A DNA stretch of 41,937 nt from an uncultured Bacilli bacterium (GTDB taxonomy: Bacteria > Bacillota_I > Bacilli_A > RF39 > UBA660), in contig CAKOIY010000003.1 in assembly GCA_934087515.1 (NCBI GenBank), forward strand, positions 1 to 41,937. The letters run 5' to 3'. Shown here one piece after another: positions 17,868 to 25,743 of the stretch (positions within the stretch are counted from its first letter, which is position 1; every line of letters begins with the position of its first letter). The position numbers and the translations under genes are program-made. Below the pieces are notes generated by a model that made no database searches, had not been told where the DNA came from, and saw only the letters and a list, made by a program, of their open reading frames with translations.

Positions 17868-19827
17868 TATCATCATCTAAAACAACTTCTTTCAAAGCTT
17901 CTTTACTCATCTTAGAATAACCCTTAATTCCCTTAGCCTTTGCAAGTTCCTTAAGTTCATTAAGAGAAAAATCTTCACTCTCTTCTTCCTCTTCCCTCAT
18001 ATGACCATGTTCCACTAAATACTCAATTTGTTCTTTAGTAAGAGTTTCATATTTAGCAAGATTAGTAGCAATCAAATCAAGAAGATCTTTATTATCCTTA
18101 AGAATCTTTTCAGTCTTAGCATAACACTCATCAATAATCTTTCTAATTTGTTGATCAATTTCAAATGCCACTTGATCAGAGAAATTACGTGACTTATTAT
18201 AATCTCTTCCTAAGAATACACTAGATTCACTTTGTTCAAGTTGAACAGGTCCTAGTTCACTCATACCATATTCACATACCATAGCACGAGCAATCTTAGT
18301 AGCACGTTCAATATCATTTTCTGCTCCAGTAGTTATATCATCAAAAATAAGTTGTTCTGCAACACGCCCAGCCAAGAAAGTACAAATAGTTTCAGTAAGT
18401 TCATTTTTAGTAGTATGCATCTTTTCTTCAGCACTTTGAATATTAGTATAACCACCAGCCATACCACGAGGAATAATAGTAACCTTTTGAACAATATTAG
18501 AATTTTCTTGTTTCATACCAGCAACTACATGTCCAGCCTCATGATAAGCAGTAATTTTCTTATCCTTTTCACTAACTTTTCTACTCTTTTTAGCAGGACC
18601 CATTAACACACGATCATGAGCCTCATCAATTTCACTCATAGTAATCTCAGTCTTATCACGTCTAACAGCAAGAAGAGCAGCTTCATTAAGTAAATTTTCA
18701 AGATCAGCACCACTAAAACCAGACGTCCTATTAGCAAGATATTTCAAAGTAACATTCTTAGCTAAAACTTTATTCTTAGCATGAACCTTTAAAATAGCCT
18801 CTCTTTCACCAACATCAGGAAGAGATACAGTAACTTGCCTATCAAACCTACCAGGTCTAAGAAGAGCAGGATCAAGCACATCAGGTCTATTAGTCGCTGC
18901 AATAATTATTATACCCTCATTAGCACCAAAACCATCCATTTCAGTAAGAAGTTGATTAAGAGTTTGTTCTCTTTCATCATGACCTCCACCAAGTCCAGTA
19001 CCACGTTGACGACCAACAGCATCTATTTCATCAATAAATATTAAACATGGAGCAGTTTGCTTAGCTTGCTTAAACATATCACGAACACGACTAGCACCAA
19101 CACCAACAAATAATTCCACAAAATCAGAACCACTTATATAATAGAAAGGTACATTAGCCTCACCAGCAACAGCACGAGCAAGTAAAGTCTTACCAGTTCC
19201 CGGAGGACCAACTAAAAGCACGCCCTTAGGTATTCTAGCACCAAGTTTTTGAAACTTCTTAGGATTCTTTAAGAAATCAATAAGTTCCTTAACCTCATAC
19301 TTTTCTTCAACAAGACCAGCAACATTATCAAAAGTAACTTTATCCTTATCAGAATGAAGCTTAGCCTTACTCTTACCAAAATCAAACGATTTATTAGCAC
19401 CACCAACTTGTCTAGTAAGAAAATAAAATGCAAATCCTACCAAAAGTACAAAAGGTAAAAAATTAATAATAACCTTCCAAATAGAAGTCCCCTCAGGATC
19501 CTTATTAACATTAACCTTCAAATTCTCACTGTCAGCAACCTTAAGTATTTCAGAAACAACACTATCTGAATAAGGAACCTTAATAGTAAACTCTTCATTT
19601 TTACTATAACCTTCCAGTTTACCATTTATTTCATACACAGCAGAAGTTTGTTTAGGAGTAAGAGTAAGCTCAGTAACCTTACCACTATTTAAATCTTTCA
19701 TAAATTCATCATAAGTCAAATTATTATCTTTACTACCAAGAGAATTAAAAACTAAAAACACAGCAATAAAGAAACAAAAAATTAACCCATATGATATAAA
19801 ATTTTTCTTATTATCTTTTTTAACCAT
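17857..19827 (-). CDS. ftsH: ATP-dependent zinc metalloprotease FtsH
   Basis: A membrane-bound AAA+ protease of 656 residues that degrades misfolded and regulatory membrane proteins. Two N-terminal membrane helices (about 12-30 and 118-138) flank an extracytoplasmic loop. The AAA domain has Walker A GPPGTGKT and LIFIDEIDAVGRQRG, plus the SRH around RPGRFDRQV. The zinc site is AYHEAGHVVAG, with a distal Asp in the TTGAENDIERAT region. A Lys/Glu-rich C-terminal tail follows. The start is ATG behind GGAGG. As in B. subtilis it follows tilS, with hpt missing between them; 11 bases separate them. Confidence 0.97.
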   Translation of the reverse strand: MVKKDNKKNFISYGLIFCFFIAVFLVFNSLGSKDNNLTYDEFMKDLNSGKVTELTLTPKQTSAVYEINGKLEGYSKNEEFTIKVPYSDSVVSEILKVADSENLKVNVNKDPEGTSIWKVIINFLPFVLLVGFAFYFLTRQVGGANKSFDFGKSKAKLHSDKDKVTFDNVAGLVEEKYEVKELIDFLKNPKKFQKLGARIPKGVLLVGPPGTGKTLLARAVAGEANVPFYYISGSDFVELFVGVGASRVRDMFKQAKQTAPCLIFIDEIDAVGRQRGTGLGGGHDEREQTLNQLLTEMDGFGANEGIIIIAATNRPDVLDPALLRPGRFDRQVTVSLPDVGEREAILKVHAKNKVLAKNVTLKYLANRTSGFSGADLENLLNEAALLAVRRDKTEITMSEIDEAHDRVLMGPAKKSRKVSEKDKKITAYHEAGHVVAGMKQENSNIVQKVTIIPRGMAGGYTNIQSAEEKMHTTKNELTETICTFLAGRVAEQLIFDDITTGAENDIERATKIARAMVCEYGMSELGPVQLEQSESSVFLGRDYNKSRNFSDQVAFEIDQQIRKIIDECYAKTEKILKDNKDLLDLIATNLAKYETLTKEQIEYLVEHGHMREEEEESEDFSLNELKELAKAKGIKGYSKMSKEALKEVVLDDDNED

Positions 19828-19838
19828 AATTCCTCCTT

Positions 19839-21158
19839 CTAATAATACCTAAGTATTATATCACACTTTTCATCCTTTTGAACATCAAACTTAGATTTTT
19901 TTAAACCAGGTAGCCAAACTATCTTATCAGTAGAATCCACAACCACAGGCCACAAATCCCTTTGACTCATAGGAACCTTACTATCAATAAAAATATCCTT
20001 TATCTTCTTAGAGCCATTAAGACCCTTAACCTTCATCTTATCGCCAGACTTCCTAGTTCTAACATGAAGAGGTAAAACAACATCACGACAACTAAGCCTA
20101 CAATAATTATTGTTATTAATCAAAGAATCCTCAACAACCTTTATATTCTTACCATTAGGTAAATTAGCATAATCTAATAACTCAATCTCATAATTATCAA
20201 TCTGTTCAGTTTCCCTCTTAAAAAAAATCTTATCATAACTCTTAAAAACCTTAACAGCATTAGGTAAATAAATACTACTATTAGCACGATTAGAATAAAC
20301 AAGAGACTTAATCAAATCAGTATGAACATCAGTAATAAGAATCATGTCATCCTCATAAAAAGATTCTAAAAGCTTATTAATAAGTTTACTCTGAATAACA
20401 CTATCAAGAGCCTTAAATTTATTAATATCAATACACTTATCATTATACAAAGTCTTAACAAAATCATTAGTCAAACAGTTCAAATAATCATCACATTCAA
20501 AAAGCAACTCACTATACTTAAGAAACTTTAAATGAACATTACTATCCTCACGTTTTAAAAAAGGTAACACTTCCTTACGATACCTATTACGAGTATACTT
20601 ATCAGAAAAATTAGACTTATCAACAACATAAGCAATACCATTATCCTTATCATAATTAAGTAACTCATCCTTAGTCATATACACAAGAGGACGAACTATA
20701 GAATAATCACCATGACAAGAAATCTTTCTAAAACCAGCATAACCCCCTAGCGTAGAACCTCTAACAATTCTCATAAGAATAGTTTCCATTAAATCATCAC
20801 CGTGATGAGCCGTCATCAAATATTTAGCACCATATTTATGAACAAGACCCTCAAAAAAATTATATCTAAAATTTCTTGCCTCATTATGAAAATTATCATC
20901 ACCATAATTATTAATAATCATCTTTTCAAAAACAACATTATTTTCCTTACAAAAACCCTCAAGCCAAACCATTTCATCATCACTTTCAACACGAAGCTTA
21001 TGATTAACATGAGCACAAATAATAGAAAGATTTAACTTCTTTCGAAGCTTTAAAAGAACATCCATAAGAGCCATAGAATCCGGTCCTCCAGAACATCCAA
21101 GTACAATAACATCATCCTTTTCTAAAATACTAATCAAAAACTTATTAACATCCTTCAA
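19839..21158 (-). CDS. tilS: tRNA(Ile)-lysidine synthetase TilS
   Basis: An N-type ATP-pyrophosphatase that converts C34 of the AUA-reading tRNA-Ile to lysidine. It shows the PP-loop LGCSGGPDSMALMDVLL near the N-terminus, TAHHGDDLMETILMRIVRGS, and a C-terminal domain with VRTRKSGDKMKVKGLNGSKKIKDIFID. I choose TTG at 21158 because GGTGATTGTT stands before it, the same spacer seen before pth and holB (GGTGATAGTT plus ATG). The GTG codons at 21167 and 21170 fall within that ribosome-binding region. Start uncertain by four codons. Confidence 0.93.
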   Translation of the reverse strand: MKDVNKFLISILEKDDVIVLGCSGGPDSMALMDVLLKLRKKLNLSIICAHVNHKLRVESDDEMVWLEGFCKENNVVFEKMIINNYGDDNFHNEARNFRYNFFEGLVHKYGAKYLMTAHHGDDLMETILMRIVRGSTLGGYAGFRKISCHGDYSIVRPLVYMTKDELLNYDKDNGIAYVVDKSNFSDKYTRNRYRKEVLPFLKREDSNVHLKFLKYSELLFECDDYLNCLTNDFVKTLYNDKCIDINKFKALDSVIQSKLINKLLESFYEDDMILITDVHTDLIKSLVYSNRANSSIYLPNAVKVFKSYDKIFFKRETEQIDNYEIELLDYANLPNGKNIKVVEDSLINNNNYCRLSCRDVVLPLHVRTRKSGDKMKVKGLNGSKKIKDIFIDSKVPMSQRDLWPVVVDSTDKIVWLPGLKKSKFDVQKDEKCDIILRYY

Positions 21159-21183
21159 AACAATCACCACTCATCAAAAAAAT

Positions 21184-21212
21184 ATAATACATCAAAACAT
21201 ATTAATAATCAA
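21184..21212 (-). promoter_or_regulatory. Promoter for tilS-ftsH
   Basis: TTGATT (21207-21212) and TATTAT (21184-21189) with a 17-base spacer, directly after the divIC terminator. Confidence 0.6.
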
Positions 21213-21240
21213 TAGAAAAATAATAACCTTAAGTTATTAT
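21213..21240 (-). terminator. Rho-independent terminator of divIC
   Basis: The minus strand reads ATAATAAC-TTAAG-GTTATTAT and then T-rich sequence; the stem covers the divIC stop codon. All but two stem pairs are A-U, so efficiency may be modest. Confidence 0.6.
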
Positions 21241-21539
21241 TTCATCCTAATAATATACTCATTATCACCAGAATACAAAAACTTTTCTCTAGCATACTTA
21301 GCAACATAAACTGGATCCTTTAACTTCTTAACCTCAGATTTAAGAACTTCCTCTTCCTCTTTCAAATCATCAAGTTTAACATTAAGTTCCTTATCCTCAT
21401 TCTTCATAGTGTGAACATCCTTCAAAATAGAACCCACAGAGTACAAAACATATGCATTAATTCCAAGACACAACAAAGTAACAAGAATAATACGCTTAAC
21501 TCTTTTTCTTTTAAGTTTCTTAGAACTTTTCTTAGCCAT
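21237..21539 (-). CDS. divIC: Septum formation initiator DivIC (FtsB-like)
   Basis: A 100-residue bitopic protein: a strongly basic N-terminus (KKSSKKLKRKRVKR), one membrane helix (about 19-40), then an extracytoplasmic coiled coil of Lys/Glu heptads (about 45-75) ending in the family tail DPVYVAKYAREKFLYS. It belongs to the FtsL-DivIB-DivIC complex that activates septal cell-wall synthesis. ATG at 21539 (MAKKSS) is preferred, with GGGTGGTGA upstream. It follows yabP-yabQ as in B. subtilis. Confidence 0.88.
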   Translation of the reverse strand: MAKKSSKKLKRKRVKRIILVTLLCLGINAYVLYSVGSILKDVHTMKNEDKELNVKLDDLKEEEEVLKSEVKKLKDPVYVAKYAREKFLYSGDNEYIIRMK

Positions 21540-21572
21540 ATATCTCACCACCCTTACACTATCTCATAATAA

Positions 21573-21601
21573 ATATTAACAAAAGAACCATATTTTTTCA
21601 A
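21573..21601 (-). promoter_or_regulatory. Promoter for divIC
   Basis: TTGAAA (21596-21601) and TAATAT (21573-21578) with a 17-base spacer. A separate vegetative promoter makes sense, because the upstream yabP-yabQ pair is expected to be sporulation-specific. Confidence 0.5.
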
Positions 21602-21632
21602 GTAACACGACAAAAAAAGAACATACTTGACA

Positions 21633-21893
21633 CTATAAATGTCTAAATATATTCCAAGAAAAAATAAAACCAAACACAAAAAACAATAACATATATATAT
21701 GAAAAACACCATAATTTATAAAAATAATACCTAGAAAAAACAAAATACACATAACAAAATTAAACACACAATTACAAAGCAACATATATCTAGAATAAAT
21801 TAAATATCTCTTAAACAATTTAAACAAAAAGCAATACAAAATCCCCCATATAAAACTAAATATAAAAGAGAAAACCTGTTCACTTAAAATCAC
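21633..21893 (-). CDS. yabQ: Spore cortex protein YabQ-like
   Basis: A small, very hydrophobic protein of 86 residues with three predicted membrane helices, starting MILSEQVFSFIFSFIWGILYC. This pattern and its position directly after yabP (four-base overlap) match YabQ, a mother-cell membrane protein needed for spore cortex formation in B. subtilis. It is shorter than the Bacillus protein. The sequence is divergent, so the name rests largely on context. Confidence 0.72.
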   Translation of the reverse strand: MILSEQVFSFIFSFIWGILYCFLFKLFKRYLIYSRYMLLCNCVFNFVMCILFFLGIIFINYGVFHIYMLLFFVFGFIFSWNIFRHL

Positions 21894-22177
21894 TTAAACA
21901 ACTTATCAAACAAAGAACTCTTTGTACCCTTCTTAATATTATCAAAATAAGAAAAACTGTCAACATTCCCCTTAATAGAAACAATACCATCCTTAGTATC
22001 TAACCTAACAATCTCAAGACCATTTCCCTTAATTACCAAATACCCCATATTAGTATCAAGCAAGAATTCTTCCTCATCAAAACTTTCTATCTTATTCACT
22101 CCAGTAATATAAACAAGTTTCCTTTCATTAATACTAATACCATGATTATAACTAATATTTTCTGCATATTTATCCAT
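21890..22177 (-). CDS. yabP: Sporulation protein YabP
   Basis: A 95-residue protein of the YabP/YqfC family. The conserved core is HGISINERKLVYITGVNKIE, then SFDEEEFLLDTNMGYLVIKG and GIVSIKGNVDSFSY, with an SSLFDKLFK tail. In B. subtilis YabP is made in the mother cell under sigma E and supports spore coat/cortex assembly. It is preceded by AGGAGG and a candidate sigma-E-type promoter, and overlaps yabQ. Together with yabG, spoVT, bofA and the sigH-like gene it points to a sporulation programme. Confidence 0.9.
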   Translation of the reverse strand: MDKYAENISYNHGISINERKLVYITGVNKIESFDEEEFLLDTNMGYLVIKGNGLEIVRLDTKDGIVSIKGNVDSFSYFDNIKKGTKSSLFDKLFK

Positions 22178-22194
22178 AATCTTCCTCCTAACAA

Positions 22195-22222
22195 ACTATA
22201 TGCAAAAAAAAGAAAAGTATAC
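22195..22222 (-). promoter_or_regulatory. Candidate sigma-E-like promoter for yabP-yabQ
   Basis: The minus strand has GTATACT (22216-22222), 13 bases, then CATATAGT (22195-22202). These agree in most positions with the Bacillus sigma-E boxes (-35 near GAATATT, -10 CATACAAT). No good sigma-A promoter is seen in this gap, and yabP is a known sigma-E gene. Spacing is one or two bases shorter than usual. Confidence 0.35.
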
Positions 22223-22224
22223 AC

Positions 22225-22247
22225 AAAAAAACACCCTAAGGTGTTAA
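22225..22247 (-). terminator. Rho-independent terminator of spoVG
   Basis: AACACC-TTAG-GGTGTT followed by seven T on the minus strand, four bases after the spoVG stop. Confidence 0.87.
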
Positions 22248-22250
22248 TTC

Positions 22251-22511
22251 CTATTCTTCCGCAGTTTTATATGCTTCTAAAATAGCTTCTTCAAATAATG
22301 TACGTGTTTCAGGATTGATTGGATGTGCTATATCCCTATAACTTCCAGTAGAAGTCTTTCTACTTGGCATAGCGATAAATAACCCATTATCACCTTCTAT
22401 GATACGAATATCATGTACTGCAAAACAATCATCAATTAAAACTGATGCAATTCCCTTCATACGAGATCCTTCCTTTTCAATCTTACGTACGTTTACTGAT
22501 GTAATTTTCAT
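22251..22511 (-). CDS. spoVG: Septation/sporulation regulator SpoVG
   Basis: An 86-residue protein with the SpoVG core: MKITSVNVRKIEKEGSRMKG, VLIDDCFAVHDIRIIEG, GLFIAMPSRKT, YRDIAHPINPETR. SpoVG is a nucleic-acid-binding regulator acting in sporulation septation and, in other Bacillota, on many stationary-phase genes. AGGAGG lies seven bases before the ATG. It is monocistronic here: a strong promoter upstream and a terminator downstream. Balanced base composition suggests high expression. The glmU-prs genes that follow it in Bacillus are absent. Confidence 0.96.
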   Translation of the reverse strand: MKITSVNVRKIEKEGSRMKGIASVLIDDCFAVHDIRIIEGDNGLFIAMPSRKTSTGSYRDIAHPINPETRTLFEEAILEAYKTAEE

Positions 22512-22551
22512 CTACAATCCTCCTTTTTAAAAGCAAACTGCTTCTACTACA

Positions 22552-22581
22552 ATTTTATATTATTAAAAAGATAAAAGTCAA
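22552..22581 (-). promoter_or_regulatory. Promoter for spoVG
   Basis: TTGACT (22576-22581) with TATAAA or TAAAAT (within 22552-22559) at a 16 or 18-base spacer. It looks like a strong sigma-A promoter; no clear sigma-H boxes were seen. Confidence 0.6.
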
Positions 22582-22642
22582 TAGATTTGACACTATTTAT
22601 AACGAAAATTACCACAAATCATAGTAAAACAGCAAAAAACAA

Positions 22643-22849
22643 CTAAATGTCTATTTCCAAAACCCCAATAAGAACATCAGAATACGAAAAAGATCTAACA
22701 ATAGTATCAGTATCAATAATAAAAATATATTTATAACAATTAATTATTCTACCAGAAAACTCCTCGACTTGATTCCTACTACCATTATATCTAAACATCA
22801 CATCTTTACCTAAATACTTAACCACCCTATTTTTAACCATATCAATCAT
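22643..22849 (-). CDS. veg: Veg family protein
   Basis: A 68-residue protein resembling Veg (DUF1021): YLGKDVMFRYNGSRNQVEEFSG, then YIFIIDTD and SFSYSDVLIG, matching the family's GK-V-x-NxGR, VF-V-D and SYSYxDVL features. B. subtilis Veg influences biofilm gene expression and spore germination timing. It starts at ATG 22849, overlapping the yabG stop (ATGA), and lies between yabG and spoVG as expected. It is shorter and more divergent than the usual about 86 residues. Confidence 0.78.
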   Translation of the reverse strand: MIDMVKNRVVKYLGKDVMFRYNGSRNQVEEFSGRIINCYKYIFIIDTDTIVRSFSYSDVLIGVLEIDI

Positions 22850-23640
22850 CTAGGATACCCCACATACATAGTACCATTAGTAATAATTCCCCCTATTCCA
22901 TCCTTACCATACTTTGTCCTAGACAAAATCTTCATCAAATCAATAGGTTCATTCTTATTAGATAAACACACAGAAGAAGCAATAATTGCCGGATCAAGAG
23001 CATGAATATTAATTCTCCTAGGACTAGAAGCAAAATTAGAGCCAGCCTTAATAAGCTCCTCATAATCAGACTGACAAGCCCCCGCTATAATAATAAGTTT
23101 CTCATGATCTTTCTCATACTCCCTAGCAGCAGCAACAGCCTTAATAAAATTCTTACTATTCTTATAATTAGAAACCTCAGTATAATCACCATTATTACTA
23201 TCATAATAAGCATCATGACCAGTAATAACCAAAACATCAGGCCTTATCTCTGACAAATAATCCTTAACCTTAGAAAAAATTTTATCTTCAGAACTAACAA
23301 CCCCATAACAAACAATATTCATATCCTTATAAAACTTTATACATCTATTAAGATAATCCTTATCAGCATCTATATGTAAAACCTTACCAGGAAGATAAAA
23401 ATAATGATCCCTATTAAGCTCCAAAAAATCATTCATATTACTAAATAAAGTCCTATCTTCCTTAGTAATATCCTCCTTACAATCCTCACAAATAACCAAA
23501 TCTTCAATATCAGCATCTGCAAGCAATCTTACATTAACACCTTCTAAAATAACAACATTACCAGAAATACTCTTAATCTTAAATACCATATCATTATTAT
23601 AAGATTTCCTAGTAACAAAGTCTCCAATATTAAAAAGCAT
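22846..23640 (-). CDS. yabG: Sporulation-specific protease YabG
   Basis: A 264-residue protein similar to YabG, the mother-cell cysteine protease that trims spore coat proteins. Recognisable parts are the N-terminal SH3-like segment (FNIGDFVTRKSYNNDMVFKI), VLHIDADKDYLNRCIKFYK, DVLVITGHDAYY, and the C-terminal FASSPRRINIHALDPAIIA with IGGIITNGTMYVGYP. It follows ksgA by 19 bases, the order found in Bacillus and Clostridium, and is co-transcribed with veg. It stops with TGA. Confidence 0.93.
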   Translation of the reverse strand: MLFNIGDFVTRKSYNNDMVFKIKSISGNVVILEGVNVRLLADADIEDLVICEDCKEDITKEDRTLFSNMNDFLELNRDHYFYLPGKVLHIDADKDYLNRCIKFYKDMNIVCYGVVSSEDKIFSKVKDYLSEIRPDVLVITGHDAYYDSNNGDYTEVSNYKNSKNFIKAVAAAREYEKDHEKLIIIAGACQSDYEELIKAGSNFASSPRRINIHALDPAIIASSVCLSNKNEPIDLMKILSRTKYGKDGIGGIITNGTMYVGYPR

Positions 23641-23659
23641 ATAATCAGCCTCCTACTAA

Positions 23660-24451
23660 TTATATGCTAAGTTCATTAGAAATTTCACAAAAAATATCAA
23701 CACTAATCTGTTCAGCACGAACACTTAAATCAAAACCATGCTTTTCTAAAACCTTAGAAACAACATCCAAATCATATCCCTTAAGATTATTTCTAAGAGT
23801 CTTTCGCTTAAACTTAAAACTATCATAAACAAGCTTATAAAACAATTCCTTATCAGAAACAAATAACTTATCCTTAGACATCAAAGAAACAATAACACTA
23901 TCAACATTAGGTCTAGGAAAAAAACAATTCCTACTAACAACAAAATTTTTCTTTACATCAAAATTATAATTAAGAAAAACAGTAAAAGAGCCATATTCCT
24001 TAGTACCAACCCTAGCACAAAATCTATCTCCAACCTCCTTTTGAACCATAATCCTAATAAGTTCAAAAGAAATATCAAAAGAAATAAGTCTCTCAATAAT
24101 CGGAGTAGTTATATAATAAGGCAAATTAGCAATAACATATAAATGTTCATAAGAGATATTAGACAAATCATCAAGAACATTTCTATTTAAAAAATCATCA
24201 AATATAACCTCAACATTATCAAAACAAGACAAATTAAACAAAAGTCTCTTCTTCACCTCAAGATCAATCTCATAACCTAAAACCTTATCAAACTTTTCAC
24301 ACAAAACCTTAGTAAGCCTACCATCACCACAACCAATTTCAATAACAAGTGAATTAGGTAAAACATCTATATCACTAACAATCTTATTAACAATATTAAC
24401 ATCAACTAAAAAATTTTGACCATATTTTTTCTTAAAATTAAAATCACTCAT
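23660..24451 (-). CDS. ksgA: 16S rRNA dimethyladenosine transferase KsgA
   Basis: A Rossmann-fold methyltransferase of 263 residues that dimethylates two adjacent adenines near the 3' end of 16S rRNA. It shows KKYGQNFLVD at the N-terminus, VIEIGCGDGRLT (SAM-binding), the NLPYYITTPII catalytic motif, and FFPRPNVDSVIV. It has its own promoter directly after the membrane-protein gene upstream. In B. subtilis rnmV precedes ksgA; here the SipW cassette does. Confidence 0.96.
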   Translation of the reverse strand: MSDFNFKKKYGQNFLVDVNIVNKIVSDIDVLPNSLVIEIGCGDGRLTKVLCEKFDKVLGYEIDLEVKKRLLFNLSCFDNVEVIFDDFLNRNVLDDLSNISYEHLYVIANLPYYITTPIIERLISFDISFELIRIMVQKEVGDRFCARVGTKEYGSFTVFLNYNFDVKKNFVVSRNCFFPRPNVDSVIVSLMSKDKLFVSDKELFYKLVYDSFKFKRKTLRNNLKGYDLDVVSKVLEKHGFDLSVRAEQISVDIFCEISNELSI

Positions 24452-24466
24452 AAACTCACCAACAAT

Positions 24467-24495
24467 ATTTTACCAAGAAAAAAAGAATAAAGCAA
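24467..24495 (-). promoter_or_regulatory. Promoter for ksgA-yabG-veg
   Basis: TTGCTT (24490-24495) and TAAAAT (24467-24472), 17-base spacer, minus strand, immediately after the stop codon of the 24496..25044 gene. Confidence 0.55.
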
Positions 24496-25044
24496 TTACT
24501 CTTCATCCTTCTCATCATCTTTAGATTCGCTCTTTTTAACAGACTTTTCACTATCTTTTTTCTCATTATCTTTTTCCACTTTACCAATATCTTCACTAAC
24601 AACTTTTTTAGACTTAGGTTTTTTATTAAAAATATCACATATTAATAATAAAACATTAGCACCACCAATCATATAAAGCATAGACTCTATCATTGACAAA
24701 TTATCAGAAAAATATGCTGGATTAAAATTAATACCATAACGATAATATAAAATCATATTAGTATCAAATATTGCTCTAAGACAAACAACAATAGTTATCA
24801 AAAACACAAATACAGATACAAAATTAAATAATAAATTTTTACCCACAGATTTACTTTTAACAATTAAAGTAATTATAAACATAAGAAGTACAAAACCAAA
24901 AGGAATAAACACATTAATTGCATCACTCAAAGGCTTTTCAAGTCTTGCATAAGTAACATTTATACAATAAAAGACTAAACCAAAAGCAACAACAAGTAAA
25001 ATATACTTAAAAAATCCAAAAAACTTACATAATATATCTTTCAT
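24496..25044 (-). CDS. Unknown four-helix membrane protein with charged C-terminal tail
   Basis: I do not recognise it. The 182 residues contain about four membrane helices (roughly 12-33, 43-63, 70-93, 117-138). A cytoplasmic-type tail of about 40 residues made almost only of Lys, Glu, Asp and Ser follows (KKDSEKSVKKSESKDDEKDEE-like). It is the last gene of the SipW/TasA-like cassette and its start overlaps the previous stop (TAATG). Context suggests a membrane platform or accessory factor for the surface proteins, but that is inference. Confidence 0.75.
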   Translation of the reverse strand: MKDILCKFFGFFKYILLVVAFGLVFYCINVTYARLEKPLSDAINVFIPFGFVLLMFIITLIVKSKSVGKNLLFNFVSVFVFLITIVVCLRAIFDTNMILYYRYGINFNPAYFSDNLSMIESMLYMIGGANVLLLICDIFNKKPKSKKVVSEDIGKVEKDNEKKDSEKSVKKSESKDDEKDEE

Positions 25045-25730
25045 TAACTATTACCTCCATATTCACTAACATACCAATTAGCAACATCATCAAGAAGATA
25101 AGCAATCATTCTATAATTATCAATAGTAAGATCAAGTTCATTACTAACTTTATTATAAATAGTAGATCTAGTAACATCAGTAACAAAGCTATAAGAACTA
25201 TTTCCAAGTCCAGAATCAGTTAAATATTCAGCATTATCAATGATAATATCAGCCTTTTGATCAGTAATCTTTTTAACAGGAACAAAAGTCTTATTAACAT
25301 TCTTCAAACCATAAATATTACTTATGTTATATGGAATAGTAAAAATACATGAACTATTATAATTCTTAAGAATCTCATTATTAGCATTATACACATCCAA
25401 AGCAGTTACGCCACTTTTATCAGCAATTTTAGCAAAAGTACCCTTCTTTAAAGAACTAACACAAGCTTCATAATAAGCATGAATAGGCTTAGCAGTAGTA
25501 CTATAACTAGGATCCTTATAATCCACAGAATTCATCTTCTTATCAACATTTTTTAAAATCTTATTATATTCCTGATACTTAATATTATCCTTCAAATCAG
25601 TAGTATAACTATAATTTACTTCCTTATAATGAAAGAAATTAGCAAGAAGTAAAAAAGACATAAAAGCAAAACAAATAATCATAATACTATTAGCAAGAAC
25701 AGTTAAAAAATCAGTAAAAAATTCTTTCAT
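25044..25730 (-). CDS. Unknown single-pass exported protein of the SipW cassette
   Basis: A 228-residue protein with an N-terminal signal-anchor helix (about 9-31). A large extracytoplasmic domain of about 195 residues follows, with two cysteines (in YEACVSS and SSCIFTIP) that could pair. No known domain is visible. ATG at 25730 has AAGGAGG upstream. It lies between a TasA-like gene and the four-helix protein gene, and overlaps the latter, so it is part of the same operon. Confidence 0.75.
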   Translation of the reverse strand: MKEFFTDFLTVLANSIMIICFAFMSFLLLANFFHYKEVNYSYTTDLKDNIKYQEYNKILKNVDKKMNSVDYKDPSYSTTAKPIHAYYEACVSSLKKGTFAKIADKSGVTALDVYNANNEILKNYNSSCIFTIPYNISNIYGLKNVNKTFVPVKKITDQKADIIIDNAEYLTDSGLGNSSYSFVTDVTRSTIYNKVSNELDLTIDNYRMIAYLLDDVANWYVSEYGGNS

Positions 25731-25743
25731 AAATATAACCTCC

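Noticed and set aside
21629..21643. Terminator after yabQ (GACA-TTTATAG-TGTC)
   Set aside because: The stem is only four pairs and the T-run begins about 12 bases later, so it is not convincing.
24496..25730. Divergent RNase M5 hidden in the two unknown genes before ksgA
   Set aside because: Both proteins have clear membrane helices and no Toprim EG...DxD motifs.
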